DNA from: Veillonella dispar
GTDB taxonomy: Bacteria > Bacillota > Negativicutes > Veillonellales > Veillonellaceae
NCBI RefSeq assembly: GCF_900637515.1
Contig: NZ_LR134375.1
Coordinates: 1,343,501 to 1,407,500 of the forward strand
Length of the DNA stretch: 64,000 nt
Direction of reading: 5' to 3'
The notes beneath the pieces are model-generated. The model was not told where the DNA came from and searched no databases. It saw only the letters and a list, made by a program, of their open reading frames with translations. Made by a program: the position numbers and the translations under genes. Shown piece after piece: positions 33,267 to 41,016 of the stretch (its first letter is position 1; every line of letters starts with the position of its first letter).

Positions 33267-34514
33267 ATGCCACTTATTGACTTAGCGTTAGTCAACGATG
33301 TATGGACCTTGAAACTGTCCATGATTCAAACTGTAGGCCTCGCTGTAATCACGTTATTCATTGGTACTTGGATTAACAAGCATTCCAAGTTCTTACAACG
33401 TATGTGTATGCCTGCACCAGCTGTAGGGGCTTTGCCATTTGCATTCTTAACTGCCATTCTTTCTTACTACAAGATTTTGAACATTACCTTTGAAGGTTCC
33501 CTACAAACATTCTTAATGCTTGCCTTCTTTACCACTATCGGTTTGATGGCTTCTTTGAAAGTCCTCAAAAAAGGCGGTATCTTCATTATCTTCTTCTTCC
33601 TCGCTTGTGCAGTATGGATTGTTGTACAAAATACAGCAGGTATTATGATTGCTAAAGCTTTAGGTATTGAACCAATCATCGGTATTATGGCTGGTTCCGT
33701 ATCCATGATTGGTGGTCTTGGTACTGCTGGCGCCTTCGGCCCATATTACGAACAATTGCTTGGTATCCCTGGTACAGCATCAGCAGCGGTTGCAGCCGCA
33801 ACATTCGGCATGGTAGCTGGTACAATTCTCGGTGCTCCTGTAGGTGAACGCATTATTAAAATGCACAAAGTTAAAACACCTTACGAAAATCCTGAGTTAA
33901 TGGAAGATGAAGGCATCGACATGATCGAAGATCACGTTGAAAGTGGTGGCAAACAATTTAATTCTCAAGACCTTTTAACAATCTGTATGTGGATTGGCCT
34001 TGCATTAGGTATCGGTACTATCGTAAGTGCTGGTTTGTCTATCTTAACTCCACTACCTGCGTACATCGGCGCAATGATTTGTGCAGCTGTAATCCGTAAC
34101 TTTGGTGATTTCACAAAAGCTTACAAAATCAACGATGCAGCTCTTGATGCAGTATCCAATGTAGCATTATCTCTATTCGTAACTATGGCTATCAATAGCT
34201 TGAAACTAGTTCAATTAATCGATCTTGCTTTACCACTTATTACAATCTTAGTTGCACAAATGGTACTTATCTGTGTATTTGCATACCTTATCTACTTCCT
34301 ATTTGGTCGCAACTACGATGCAGTTATGCTTGGTTCTGGTGCCATCGGCTTCGGCTTAGGCGCTACACCAAATGCATTGGTTAATATGTTATCCTTAGCA
34401 AGTAAACATGGTCCATCCCCTCGTGCATGGCTTGTAGTTTCCTTGGTAGGTGCATTCTTAATCGACTTTGCTAATGCTTTCCTAATTACAACAATGGCTG
34501 GCATTCTTTACTAA
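33267..34514 (+). CDS. gltS: Sodium/glutamate symporter GltS
   Basis: Imports glutamate with Na+. 415 residues with about ten to twelve hydrophobic segments in two inverted halves; the family motifs are visible: SVSMIGGLGTAGAFGPYYE in the first half and GSGAIGFGLGATPNALVNM in the second, the two substrate-site Gly-rich loops. A charged cytoplasmic loop (about 205-232) separates the halves. It has its own terminator, so it is a single-gene unit. Confidence 0.93.
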   Translation: MPLIDLALVNDVWTLKLSMIQTVGLAVITLFIGTWINKHSKFLQRMCMPAPAVGALPFAFLTAILSYYKILNITFEGSLQTFLMLAFFTTIGLMASLKVLKKGGIFIIFFFLACAVWIVVQNTAGIMIAKALGIEPIIGIMAGSVSMIGGLGTAGAFGPYYEQLLGIPGTASAAVAAATFGMVAGTILGAPVGERIIKMHKVKTPYENPELMEDEGIDMIEDHVESGGKQFNSQDLLTICMWIGLALGIGTIVSAGLSILTPLPAYIGAMICAAVIRNFGDFTKAYKINDAALDAVSNVALSLFVTMAINSLKLVQLIDLALPLITILVAQMVLICVFAYLIYFLFGRNYDAVMLGSGAIGFGLGATPNALVNMLSLASKHGPSPRAWLVVSLVGAFLIDFANAFLITTMAGILY

Positions 34515-34542
34515 AAAAAGGACCCATTCGGGTCCTTTTTTT
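34513..34542 (+). terminator. Terminator of gltS
   Basis: AAAGGACCC-ATTC-GGGTCCTTT followed by a run of T; begins at the gltS stop codon. Confidence 0.92.
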
Positions 34543-34545
34543 ATG

Positions 34546-34593
34546 AAAAGAGCTTATTAGAATGATATGTTATCAATCTAATAAGCTCTTTTT
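34546..34593 (-). terminator. Terminator of the rnmV-rsmA operon
   Basis: A 15-bp perfect stem AAAAGAGCTTATTAG with a 17-base loop. Both strands end in T-rich sequence, so it can back up the gltS terminator and close rsmA, whose stop lies 8 bp away. Confidence 0.85.
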
Positions 34594-34601
34594 ACATTAT
34601 T

Positions 34602-35456
34602 CTATTTAATTAAAGCCGCCCATGCATTGGCTACATCAGCAAACTCTTGAAGGGTAAAAGTCTCCCCTCTTCGTTGCCCATCGATATTGGCTTTTGCTAA
34701 TAGCTCTTCGATTCTATCTTTTGATAATCCCGTTGTTTTCATTGTATTAGCAAATGTTTTCCGTCGTTGTGCAAAACCAGCTTTCACCACTCGGAAGAAT
34801 AGTTTCTCATCAATAACATCAACAGGAGGCTTGTCACGCAATACACAACGAATAACAGAGCTCGTTACAGCTGGAGCCGGTAAGAAAGATTTAGGCGGTA
34901 CATCAAGTACAATATCAGGCTCAGTATAGTACTGTACAGCTACAGACAATGCACCATAATCCTTTGTACCTGGCTTAGCCACCATACGCAAGGCCACCTC
35001 TTTTTGCACCATTACAACAAGGCGTTCTATGGGTAATTTACTTTCCAATAGAGACATAATAATAGGTGTTGTAATATAGTATGGCAAATTAGCAACCACT
35101 TTAAATGGTTTATGGTTCATAATGGTTGGCACATCGAGTTTCAACACATCCCCATGGACAATACGTACATTGTCATAGGAAGCCAATGTAGTATCTAGAA
35201 CCTCTAATAAGCGACGGTCTAACTCAATGGCCGTTACATCAGCACCACTTTGTGCTAACCCCTGTGTCAATGTGCCAATACCAGGACCTACCTCTAGTAC
35301 AGGTTCACCAGGTGTCAATTCCGCAGCATGTACAATTTCGTCTACAATACCTCTCTTAATAAGAAAGTTCTGCCCTAATTTCTTACTCATTTTAATATCG
35401 AAGCGTTTACATATATAATGTACTACTTCAGGGCTTGCAATTACTGATTCTAACAT
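34602..35456 (-). CDS. rsmA: 16S rRNA dimethyladenosine transferase
   Basis: Dimethylates A1518 and A1519 of 16S rRNA late in small-subunit assembly. 284 residues with KLGQNFLIKRGIVDEIV (substrate loop), VLEVGPGIGTLTQGLA (SAM motif I), and the catalytic motif NLPYYITTPI. The C terminus is the usual small helical domain. It starts 13 bp after rnmV, the same pair as in Bacillus. Start after AGGAGTTAAG. Confidence 0.97.
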   Translation of the reverse strand: MLESVIASPEVVHYICKRFDIKMSKKLGQNFLIKRGIVDEIVHAAELTPGEPVLEVGPGIGTLTQGLAQSGADVTAIELDRRLLEVLDTTLASYDNVRIVHGDVLKLDVPTIMNHKPFKVVANLPYYITTPIIMSLLESKLPIERLVVMVQKEVALRMVAKPGTKDYGALSVAVQYYTEPDIVLDVPPKSFLPAPAVTSSVIRCVLRDKPPVDVIDEKLFFRVVKAGFAQRRKTFANTMKTTGLSKDRIEELLAKANIDGQRRGETFTLQEFADVANAWAALIK

Positions 35457-35469
35457 CTTAACTCCTATT

Positions 35470-35997
35470 TTAACTATTTACAGCCTCTTCAAAAGCATCT
35501 CGACTTATACCATAGTGATTTAAACGGTATAAAAACTGTTTCCCATTGCCATAACCAATGCCTAACTTAGCCCCAATAACCGCACGGCGAGCAGCACTAT
35601 CAGGCATGCCTGATAACCCATGACGAACTAGATCTACCATAGAAAATTCGTTAGATGATTCCAAGGATTCTACATGTAATGTGGATAAAGCCTTTCTAAT
35701 GGATTCTGGAGATGCTTGTTCTATGCCAATATCATCATTTGCAAACGCTTCATCACGAGGGACAAAAGCATGCTGTGCATTAGGGAATTTTTTTGTTAAT
35801 ACACGACGAATTCTCTCCCCTGCTGTATCAGGATCGGTTAATATGATAATACCTCGCTTTTCATAAGCTACACGAATCATATCAATAACACCTTTACGAA
35901 GTGTAAAACCCTCTGTAGCAATACAGTCTGCTTCCACGGTTTGTGCAATACGTTGTATATCAGATTTTCCTTCTACTACGATGACTTGTTTAAGCAT
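35470..35997 (-). CDS. rnmV: Ribonuclease M5 (5S rRNA maturase)
   Basis: Cuts 5S rRNA precursor to its mature ends. A 175-residue TOPRIM protein: VIVVEGKSDIQRI with the conserved Glu, and IILTDPDTAGERIRR with the Asp-x-Asp pair. The C-terminal half (GIEQASPESIRKAL) is RNase M5-specific. Start after AAAGGAGGACCT. In Bacillus it follows yabE-type and tatD genes; here tatD and metG are 10 kb away, but a YabE-like gene remains near. Confidence 0.95.
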   Translation of the reverse strand: MLKQVIVVEGKSDIQRIAQTVEADCIATEGFTLRKGVIDMIRVAYEKRGIIILTDPDTAGERIRRVLTKKFPNAQHAFVPRDEAFANDDIGIEQASPESIRKALSTLHVESLESSNEFSMVDLVRHGLSGMPDSAARRAVIGAKLGIGYGNGKQFLYRLNHYGISRDAFEEAVNS

Positions 35998-36101
35998 AGG
36001 TCCTCCTTTATTCTATTAGTACATTGTAACATATATATAACATTGCTTAAATACTTATAATCGAGTAGTATAGGTAGTGTAATATATAAAAGGAGGCCAT
36101 T

Positions 36102-37040
36102 ATGACCTTACAACAATTAAAGTATGTCACAACAATTGCAAATATAGGCAGTATTAGTGAAGCTGCTAAGAGACTCTTCGTGTCACAACCAAGTCTAACA
36201 AAGGCTATTAAGGAATTGGAAAAGGAAATGGGCATTACCATTTTCGACCGTACCAATAAAGGGATTACTGTTTCTAAAGAAGGGGAACGTTTCCTCGGCT
36301 ATGCACGCCAAGTACTAGAGCAAGCCGCTTTATTGGAAGAGCAATATAAAAGCCAAAGCGGTGGTAAAAAACAATTCTCTGTTTCTACGCAACATTACTC
36401 CTTTGCGGTTAACGCCTTTGTAGAGCTTTTAAAAGGCGCAGGTATCGATCAATATGATGTATCCTTACGAGAAACTCAAACCTATGAGATTATTGATGAC
36501 GTAGCTCATATGAAGAGTGAGATTGGTTTACTCTTCTATAATGATTTTAATAGACCTGTACTAGAGAAATTAATTCACACTAATGAATTAACATTTACAG
36601 AGTTATTTACTGCACACCCACATATCTTCATAGGCAAAAACCACCCATTAGCGAATAAAAAGGTTGTATCTATGGACGAATTAGAGGAATATCCATATAT
36701 CTCCTTTGAACAAGGCGATCACAACTCCTTCTATTTCTCTGAAGAAATTTTTAGTACCGTTGTACGACCAAAACATATTCGTGTACGCGACAGAGCATCC
36801 CTCTTTAGTTTATTGCTTGGTCTAGATGGATATACCGTATCTAGTGGTGTTATCGATGAAGAAGTAAACGGAGAGAATATTATCTCTGTTCCTCTTGCTG
36901 AAGAAGGTTTAATGCATATCGGTTACATTACCAATAACAAAATGCATCGCAGTCGTTTAGGACAAGAGTATATTCAAGCCTTAGAACAGTATGTAGGCAA
37001 CTACGGTAGACATATTAAACTACCTGAAACAAAGGAATAA
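36102..37040 (+). CDS. LysR-family transcriptional regulator
   Basis: 312 residues: winged helix-turn-helix at 1-60 (TLQQLKYVTTIANIGSISEAAKRLFVSQPSLTKAIKELE), then a periplasmic-binding-like effector domain. It is a CysB/CynR-style regulator, ligand unknown. It lies upstream of and in the same direction as the MetE-like and MsrAB genes, with a strong terminator between, so control of those genes is possible but not shown. Start after AAAAGGAGGCCATT. Confidence 0.9.
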   Translation: MTLQQLKYVTTIANIGSISEAAKRLFVSQPSLTKAIKELEKEMGITIFDRTNKGITVSKEGERFLGYARQVLEQAALLEEQYKSQSGGKKQFSVSTQHYSFAVNAFVELLKGAGIDQYDVSLRETQTYEIIDDVAHMKSEIGLLFYNDFNRPVLEKLIHTNELTFTELFTAHPHIFIGKNHPLANKKVVSMDELEEYPYISFEQGDHNSFYFSEEIFSTVVRPKHIRVRDRASLFSLLLGLDGYTVSSGVIDEEVNGENIISVPLAEEGLMHIGYITNNKMHRSRLGQEYIQALEQYVGNYGRHIKLPETKE

Positions 37041-37431
37041 TATTGTAGGATTCTTGATTATATTTCAACTGCTCTACATAATAGTATAACTTTAAATAAA
37101 AGCACTCTCGATTTTGAACTGTACCTCGAAAAATTGTGTCCAATTTTTGGGGTGCAGTTCATTTAGAGAGTGCTTTTTAATATATGTAGGAAATCTAACT
37201 GCTAACAACTAAACCAAAGAAAAGCATAAGATAGAATAAGATATGCCACAACTGAGTTGATACTATATTACTTTTACATCTCGATATAACTGAAGCGCAA
37301 AAATAACTCTCTGATATAACTTAAAACTATATACAACATTAATATATTGATATTTTTATATATGCTCATCCTTAGTTATAATAAACCTATCGAATCTATC
37401 GGTTTTACCGTTTATATAAGGAGGATTATAT
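37041..37431. other. 391-bp gap between the LysR gene and the MetE-like gene
   Basis: Holds the 80-bp palindrome, then about 250 bp of AT-rich leader. Near 37384-37402 a short direct repeat, CTATCG-AAT-CTATCG, lies just after a TATAAT at 37377-37382. No S-box, T-box or cobalamin riboswitch pattern was recognised. Confidence 0.55.
37098..37177 (+). repeat. 80-bp palindrome acting as terminator, core resembles two IS3-family ends
   Basis: Outer arms AAAAGCACTCTC/GAGAGTGCTTTT surround a 47-bp inner palindrome (37115-37161) with arms TGAACTGTACC...AAAAATTG and CAATTTTTGGGGTGCAGTTCA around a TGTC centre. The right arm read inward gives TGAACTGCACCCC then AAAAATTGGACA, which resembles terminal repeats of IS3-family (IS150-type) elements. 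A T run follows the outer arm, so it also terminates the LysR gene. No transposase gene is near. Confidence 0.7.
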
Positions 37432-38553
37432 ATGTCCAAACAATTAGCACCATTTCATTTTGATATCGTAGGTTCTTTCCTACGCCCTGCAGAATTAAAA
37501 GAAGCTCGTGAAGCTTTTACAAAAGGAAATATTACAAGAGAAGAGCTAACAGCTGTTGAAGATCGTCTTATTACAGACCTCATTCAAAAACAAAAAGCTG
37601 CAGGTCTTCCTGTTATTACTGATGGTGAATTCCGCCGTGCATACTGGCACTTAGATTTCATGTGGGGATTCAATGGCGTAAAAGAAATTGAACTTGAACA
37701 CGGTTACAAATTCGTTGGTCAAGAAACAGCGCCAGGCTCCCTCGCCCTTACTGGTAAAATTACAGGTACTAACCATCCATTTGTAGAACATTTCAAATTT
37801 GTAAAACAATTTGAAGATGAACATACTACAGCTCGTCAAACAATTCCTGCTCCATCCCAATTCTTAGCCGAATTATTCCGCGAGGATAACGGTATTACAA
37901 CACGCTCCTTCTACCCTGATTTAGAAGAATTAATTCAAGACATTGCTGCTGCATACCGTCAAGTAATTAAAGACCTCTATGAAGCAGGTTGCCGCAACAT
38001 CCAATTTGATGATTGCACTTGGGGTATGTGCTGTGACCACGCTTACTGGACTGGTCGTCAAAAAGATAAAAGTGTTACTATTGAAGGCGAAACAGCTAAG
38101 TACCTACGCTTAAACAACTTAGCGCTTGAAGGTCGCCCTCATGACTTAGCGTTCACAACCCATGTATGCCGTGGTAATTATAACTCTACTTGGGCTGCTA
38201 GCGGTGGCTATGAACCAGTTGCACCAATTCTATTTGCAAAAGAAAATGTAGATGCTTACTACTTAGAATTTGACGATGATCGCTCTGGTGGCTTTGAACC
38301 ATTGCGTGAAGTGTCTCCTAATAAAAAGGTCGTATTAGGTCTTATTACATCTAAACGCCCAGAATTAGAGGATAAAGAAGTTATCAAAGAACGTATCAAA
38401 GAAGCTACAAAATATATTCCGCTTGAAAGACTTTGCCTATCCCCTCAATGTGGCTTTGCATCTTGTGAAATCGGCAACCAATTGACCGAAGAGCAACAAT
38501 GGGCTAAACTTGCATTAGTTAAAGAAATAGCTCATGAAGTTTGGGGTGATTAA
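37432..38553 (+). CDS. MetE-like cobalamin-independent methyltransferase (YxjG/YxjH family)
   Basis: A 373-residue protein corresponding to the C-terminal catalytic half of MetE. N terminus HFDIVGSFLRPAELKEA and TDGEFRRAYW are typical of the YxjG/YxjH group. Probable zinc ligands are in FTTHVCRGN and CLSPQCGFAS. It probably transfers a methyl group to homocysteine or a related thiol, from a donor other than the usual triglutamyl folate. The stop is immediately followed by the MsrAB start, so the two share a message, which fits methionine supply and repair. Start after AAGGAGGATTATAT. Confidence 0.88.
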   Translation: MSKQLAPFHFDIVGSFLRPAELKEAREAFTKGNITREELTAVEDRLITDLIQKQKAAGLPVITDGEFRRAYWHLDFMWGFNGVKEIELEHGYKFVGQETAPGSLALTGKITGTNHPFVEHFKFVKQFEDEHTTARQTIPAPSQFLAELFREDNGITTRSFYPDLEELIQDIAAAYRQVIKDLYEAGCRNIQFDDCTWGMCCDHAYWTGRQKDKSVTIEGETAKYLRLNNLALEGRPHDLAFTTHVCRGNYNSTWAASGGYEPVAPILFAKENVDAYYLEFDDDRSGGFEPLREVSPNKKVVLGLITSKRPELEDKEVIKERIKEATKYIPLERLCLSPQCGFASCEIGNQLTEEQQWAKLALVKEIAHEVWGD

Positions 38554-39492
38554 ATGAACGAACACACAATATATTTAGGGGGCGGTTGTTTCTGGGGCCT
38601 TCAAGGGTATATCAGAAAAATCTCTGGCGTGATTTCCACTGAAGTAGGCTATGCCAATGGTCCTACGGAAAATCCAAGTTATGAAGATGTCTGTCATGAT
38701 AGCGGTCACGTGGAAGCAGTAAAGGTTACATACGATGCAGATATACTTTCCTTAGATCACTTAATTCAATACTTCTTACGCGCTATCGATCCATTCAGCA
38801 TTAATAAACAAGGTGGCGACGTAGGCATTCAATACCGAACTGGTATTTACTATATAGATAAAGCCGATAAGGCTATTATTGAAAGTACTTTAGCTCGTGC
38901 GCAATCCTTCGAAGGAAAGCCCTTTGCTATTGAAGTATTACCTCTATCTAATTACTATTCTGCAGAGGAATATCACCAAGATTACTTAGATAAAAACCCT
39001 ACTGGTTATTGTCATATTCCACTAGGCCTATCTGATGAACCACTTGTAGATGATAACGCCTATAATAAACCTTCTAAGGAAGAGCTCAAGGCTTTGTCTC
39101 CACAGGAGTTCGAAGTTACACAGAACTCTGCTACCGATGCGCCGTTCAGCCATGATCTAACTGATGAATTCAAACCAGGACTGTACGTAGATATCACTAC
39201 AGGAGAACCCCTCTTCGTGTCCGCCCATAAATTTGAATCTCACTGTGGTTGGCCTAGCTTCATAAAGCCAATCGCAAAGGATGTTATTAAATACTATCAA
39301 GATGACTCTCATGGCATGAATCGGATTGAAGTTCGCAGCCGCATTGGTAATGCCCATTTAGGCCATGTATTTGAAGATGGCCCTAATGGTTCATTGCGCT
39401 ACTGTATCAATGGATCATCTTTACGATTTATCCCTAAAGATGAATTAAAAGGTACAAAGTACGAATATCTAATTCCATATATCGAAGACTAA
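38554..39492 (+). CDS. msrAB: Bifunctional methionine sulfoxide reductase MsrA-MsrB fusion
   Basis: Repairs oxidised methionine, MsrA acting on the S and MsrB on the R form. MsrA domain at 1-160 with catalytic C12 in GGGCFWG; MsrB domain from about 180 with ESHCGWPSF, RSRIGNAHLGHVF and catalytic C284 in RYCINGSSLRF. The usual zinc Cys-x-x-Cys pairs of MsrB are absent, as in many Firmicutes. It starts on the base after the upstream stop, with GGGGTGATTA as site. No signal peptide, so it is cytoplasmic. Followed by a terminator. Confidence 0.95.
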   Translation: MNEHTIYLGGGCFWGLQGYIRKISGVISTEVGYANGPTENPSYEDVCHDSGHVEAVKVTYDADILSLDHLIQYFLRAIDPFSINKQGGDVGIQYRTGIYYIDKADKAIIESTLARAQSFEGKPFAIEVLPLSNYYSAEEYHQDYLDKNPTGYCHIPLGLSDEPLVDDNAYNKPSKEELKALSPQEFEVTQNSATDAPFSHDLTDEFKPGLYVDITTGEPLFVSAHKFESHCGWPSFIKPIAKDVIKYYQDDSHGMNRIEVRSRIGNAHLGHVFEDGPNGSLRYCINGSSLRFIPKDELKGTKYEYLIPYIED

Positions 39493-39524
39493 AAAAGGAC
39501 GCCTTAATCATAAGGCGTCCTTTT
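39493..39524 (+). terminator. Terminator of msrAB
   Basis: AAAAGGACGCCTTA-ATCA-TAAGGCGTCCTTTT, a perfect 14-bp stem starting at the stop codon. Confidence 0.92.
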
Positions 39525-39565
39525 ACTATATCTATTGTGATTACTTACTGAGCTAAGTAAGTACA

Positions 39566-39601
39566 ACAAAAAAGAGGATATATCTTATAGATATATCCTC
39601 T
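39566..39601 (-). terminator. Terminator of the YabE-like gene
   Basis: Perfect 13-bp stem AGAGGATATATCT with loop TAT, followed by TTTTTT on the minus strand; 12 bp past the stop of the YabE-like gene. Confidence 0.9.
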
Positions 39602-39612
39602 AAATCATCATA

Positions 39613-40590
39613 TTAGTCCAATACGTACACTGTAACGTCTTGGCGACCAAAGTCCATAGCCTCACCATAAGAGTCCATTACAAGGTCAATTTTGTTACCC
39701 ACAATGGCACCGCCTGTATCGGCAGCAATAGCTTCACCATAACCAGGGATAAATAAACGTGTACCCAATGGAATAACATCTGGGTCAACCGCTGCAATAC
39801 CGCGTACTGCAGGTACACCCGTTGCCGTAATACCAGCACCATCACCATCGCCAGCAAGGTAAGCAGAAGCTTCCATTACGATAGCACGAGATGAGCGACC
39901 AGCAATATTACGAGATGTAGTCACTTCACGAGTACCTTCTTTAATAATAGTAGGTACCATTTCGCGTTGTGTTACTTTAGATACGTCATTAGTCTTAATA
40001 ACTGTACCATTACTATATAATGTTTCACGTTGCACTCGTTCTAAACCAGGTTGACCAACTTGAACAACCTCTTCTTCACCTTGTGCCATTGTATCATCTT
40101 TTTGTCGAATTACTTGAATAGCAATTTCTTGATCTACAGTAGACAAGGATCGACTAGTTACTTGTGCAATTGTAATATGTGTACCACTTAATACAGAACC
40201 ATTTGCATCGCCTACTACAGCGTAGTTAGGCATTTTGAAACCAAGTTCATTAGCAACGCCTTGTGCAGTTGTTTCTGTTGTGAAAACAGCTCTAGTCTTA
40301 CCATTAACAGTTACATAAACTGGAATAGCACGTACAACAGTTAATGTTGTACCATTTTGAACAGATGTTGAGCTGGAAATAACTTTATCATTTGGATTTA
40401 ATTTAACCCCAGCGTCGCGTACGATACCTTCGTTAGAATTTAAATGTGTTCTAACAGTGTGTGCTGCACCATCTACCATAACGGTAACGGTTTTATCATT
40501 ATAAGAAAAACCTGTCATAGTTACAGCTGTTACAATCAATCCAGCAACAACAGACGAAATATATCGTTTGTGTGTCTTATGAATTCTCAT
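39613..40590 (-). CDS. YabE-like cell-wall protein: DUF348 repeats, G5 and C-terminal 3D domain
   Basis: 325 residues with an N-terminal membrane anchor or signal (about 9-28). Two ubiquitin-like DUF348 units follow (KTVTVMVDGAAHTVRTH and IPVYVTVNGKTRAVFT), then a G5-type domain (about 150-225) and a 3D domain with ASAYLAGDGD, GIAAVDPDVIPLGTRLFIPGYG, and DTGGAIVGNKIDL. The 3D domain is a lytic-transglycosylase-like fold in which Asp residues of the DTGG/DLVMDS segments act, so it probably cuts peptidoglycan in the periplasm. Start after AGGAGGGATTACAAT. Related to the 3D protein at 59142. Confidence 0.88.
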   Translation of the reverse strand: MRIHKTHKRYISSVVAGLIVTAVTMTGFSYNDKTVTVMVDGAAHTVRTHLNSNEGIVRDAGVKLNPNDKVISSSTSVQNGTTLTVVRAIPVYVTVNGKTRAVFTTETTAQGVANELGFKMPNYAVVGDANGSVLSGTHITIAQVTSRSLSTVDQEIAIQVIRQKDDTMAQGEEEVVQVGQPGLERVQRETLYSNGTVIKTNDVSKVTQREMVPTIIKEGTREVTTSRNIAGRSSRAIVMEASAYLAGDGDGAGITATGVPAVRGIAAVDPDVIPLGTRLFIPGYGEAIAADTGGAIVGNKIDLVMDSYGEAMDFGRQDVTVYVLD

Positions 40591-41016
40591 ATTGTAATCC
40601 CTCCTGTAATGTAATTATTCTACTACAGATAGATATAACCTGTCAAACACCAAGGGTTAACAATAGGAGATAAACCTATGTAAATTATGACTTTTTATTA
40701 ATATAATTTTCTATATTTTTACAAAAAGTCCACTGCATACGTACATATCTATATTTTTTAATACTATACAATATATTCCGAATTGTGTACATATATACGA
40801 TACCACTACCATATATAGTATGCTAGGATTTTTTATAACATAAATTGTATTTTTATGTGTTTTTCAATTGTTACCAAAATTTTCTACATATCAGAAAACT
40901 TCATTTTTATCTCATTTTTAAATATGTATACATGTAAAAAAGCCTGTAAAAACAGGCTTTTTCAGTATTATATAAATGCATTAAAATTCATCATTCAACA
41001 CTATGTGTGAATTTCA
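40591..41016. other. 426-bp AT-rich gap upstream of the YabE-like gene and downstream of ppk1
   Basis: No gene seen. It contains the ppk1 terminator (40936-40962) and, nearer the YabE-like gene, several A/T-rich near-palindromes. In Bacillus the yabE leader carries an antisense RNA; nothing here proves one. Confidence 0.55.
40936..40962 (-). terminator. Terminator of the polyphosphate operon
   Basis: AAAAAGCCTGT-AAAA-ACAGGCTTTTT, perfect 11-bp stem, T tract on both strands; 54 bp past the ppk1 stop. Confidence 0.85.

Noticed and set aside
37098..37177. Complete insertion sequence
   Set aside because: Only end-like arms are present, with no room for a transposase gene.
37041..37431. Methionine-type riboswitch upstream of the MetE-like gene
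   Set aside because: No S-box, T-box or cobalamin-box pattern was recognisable in the leader.
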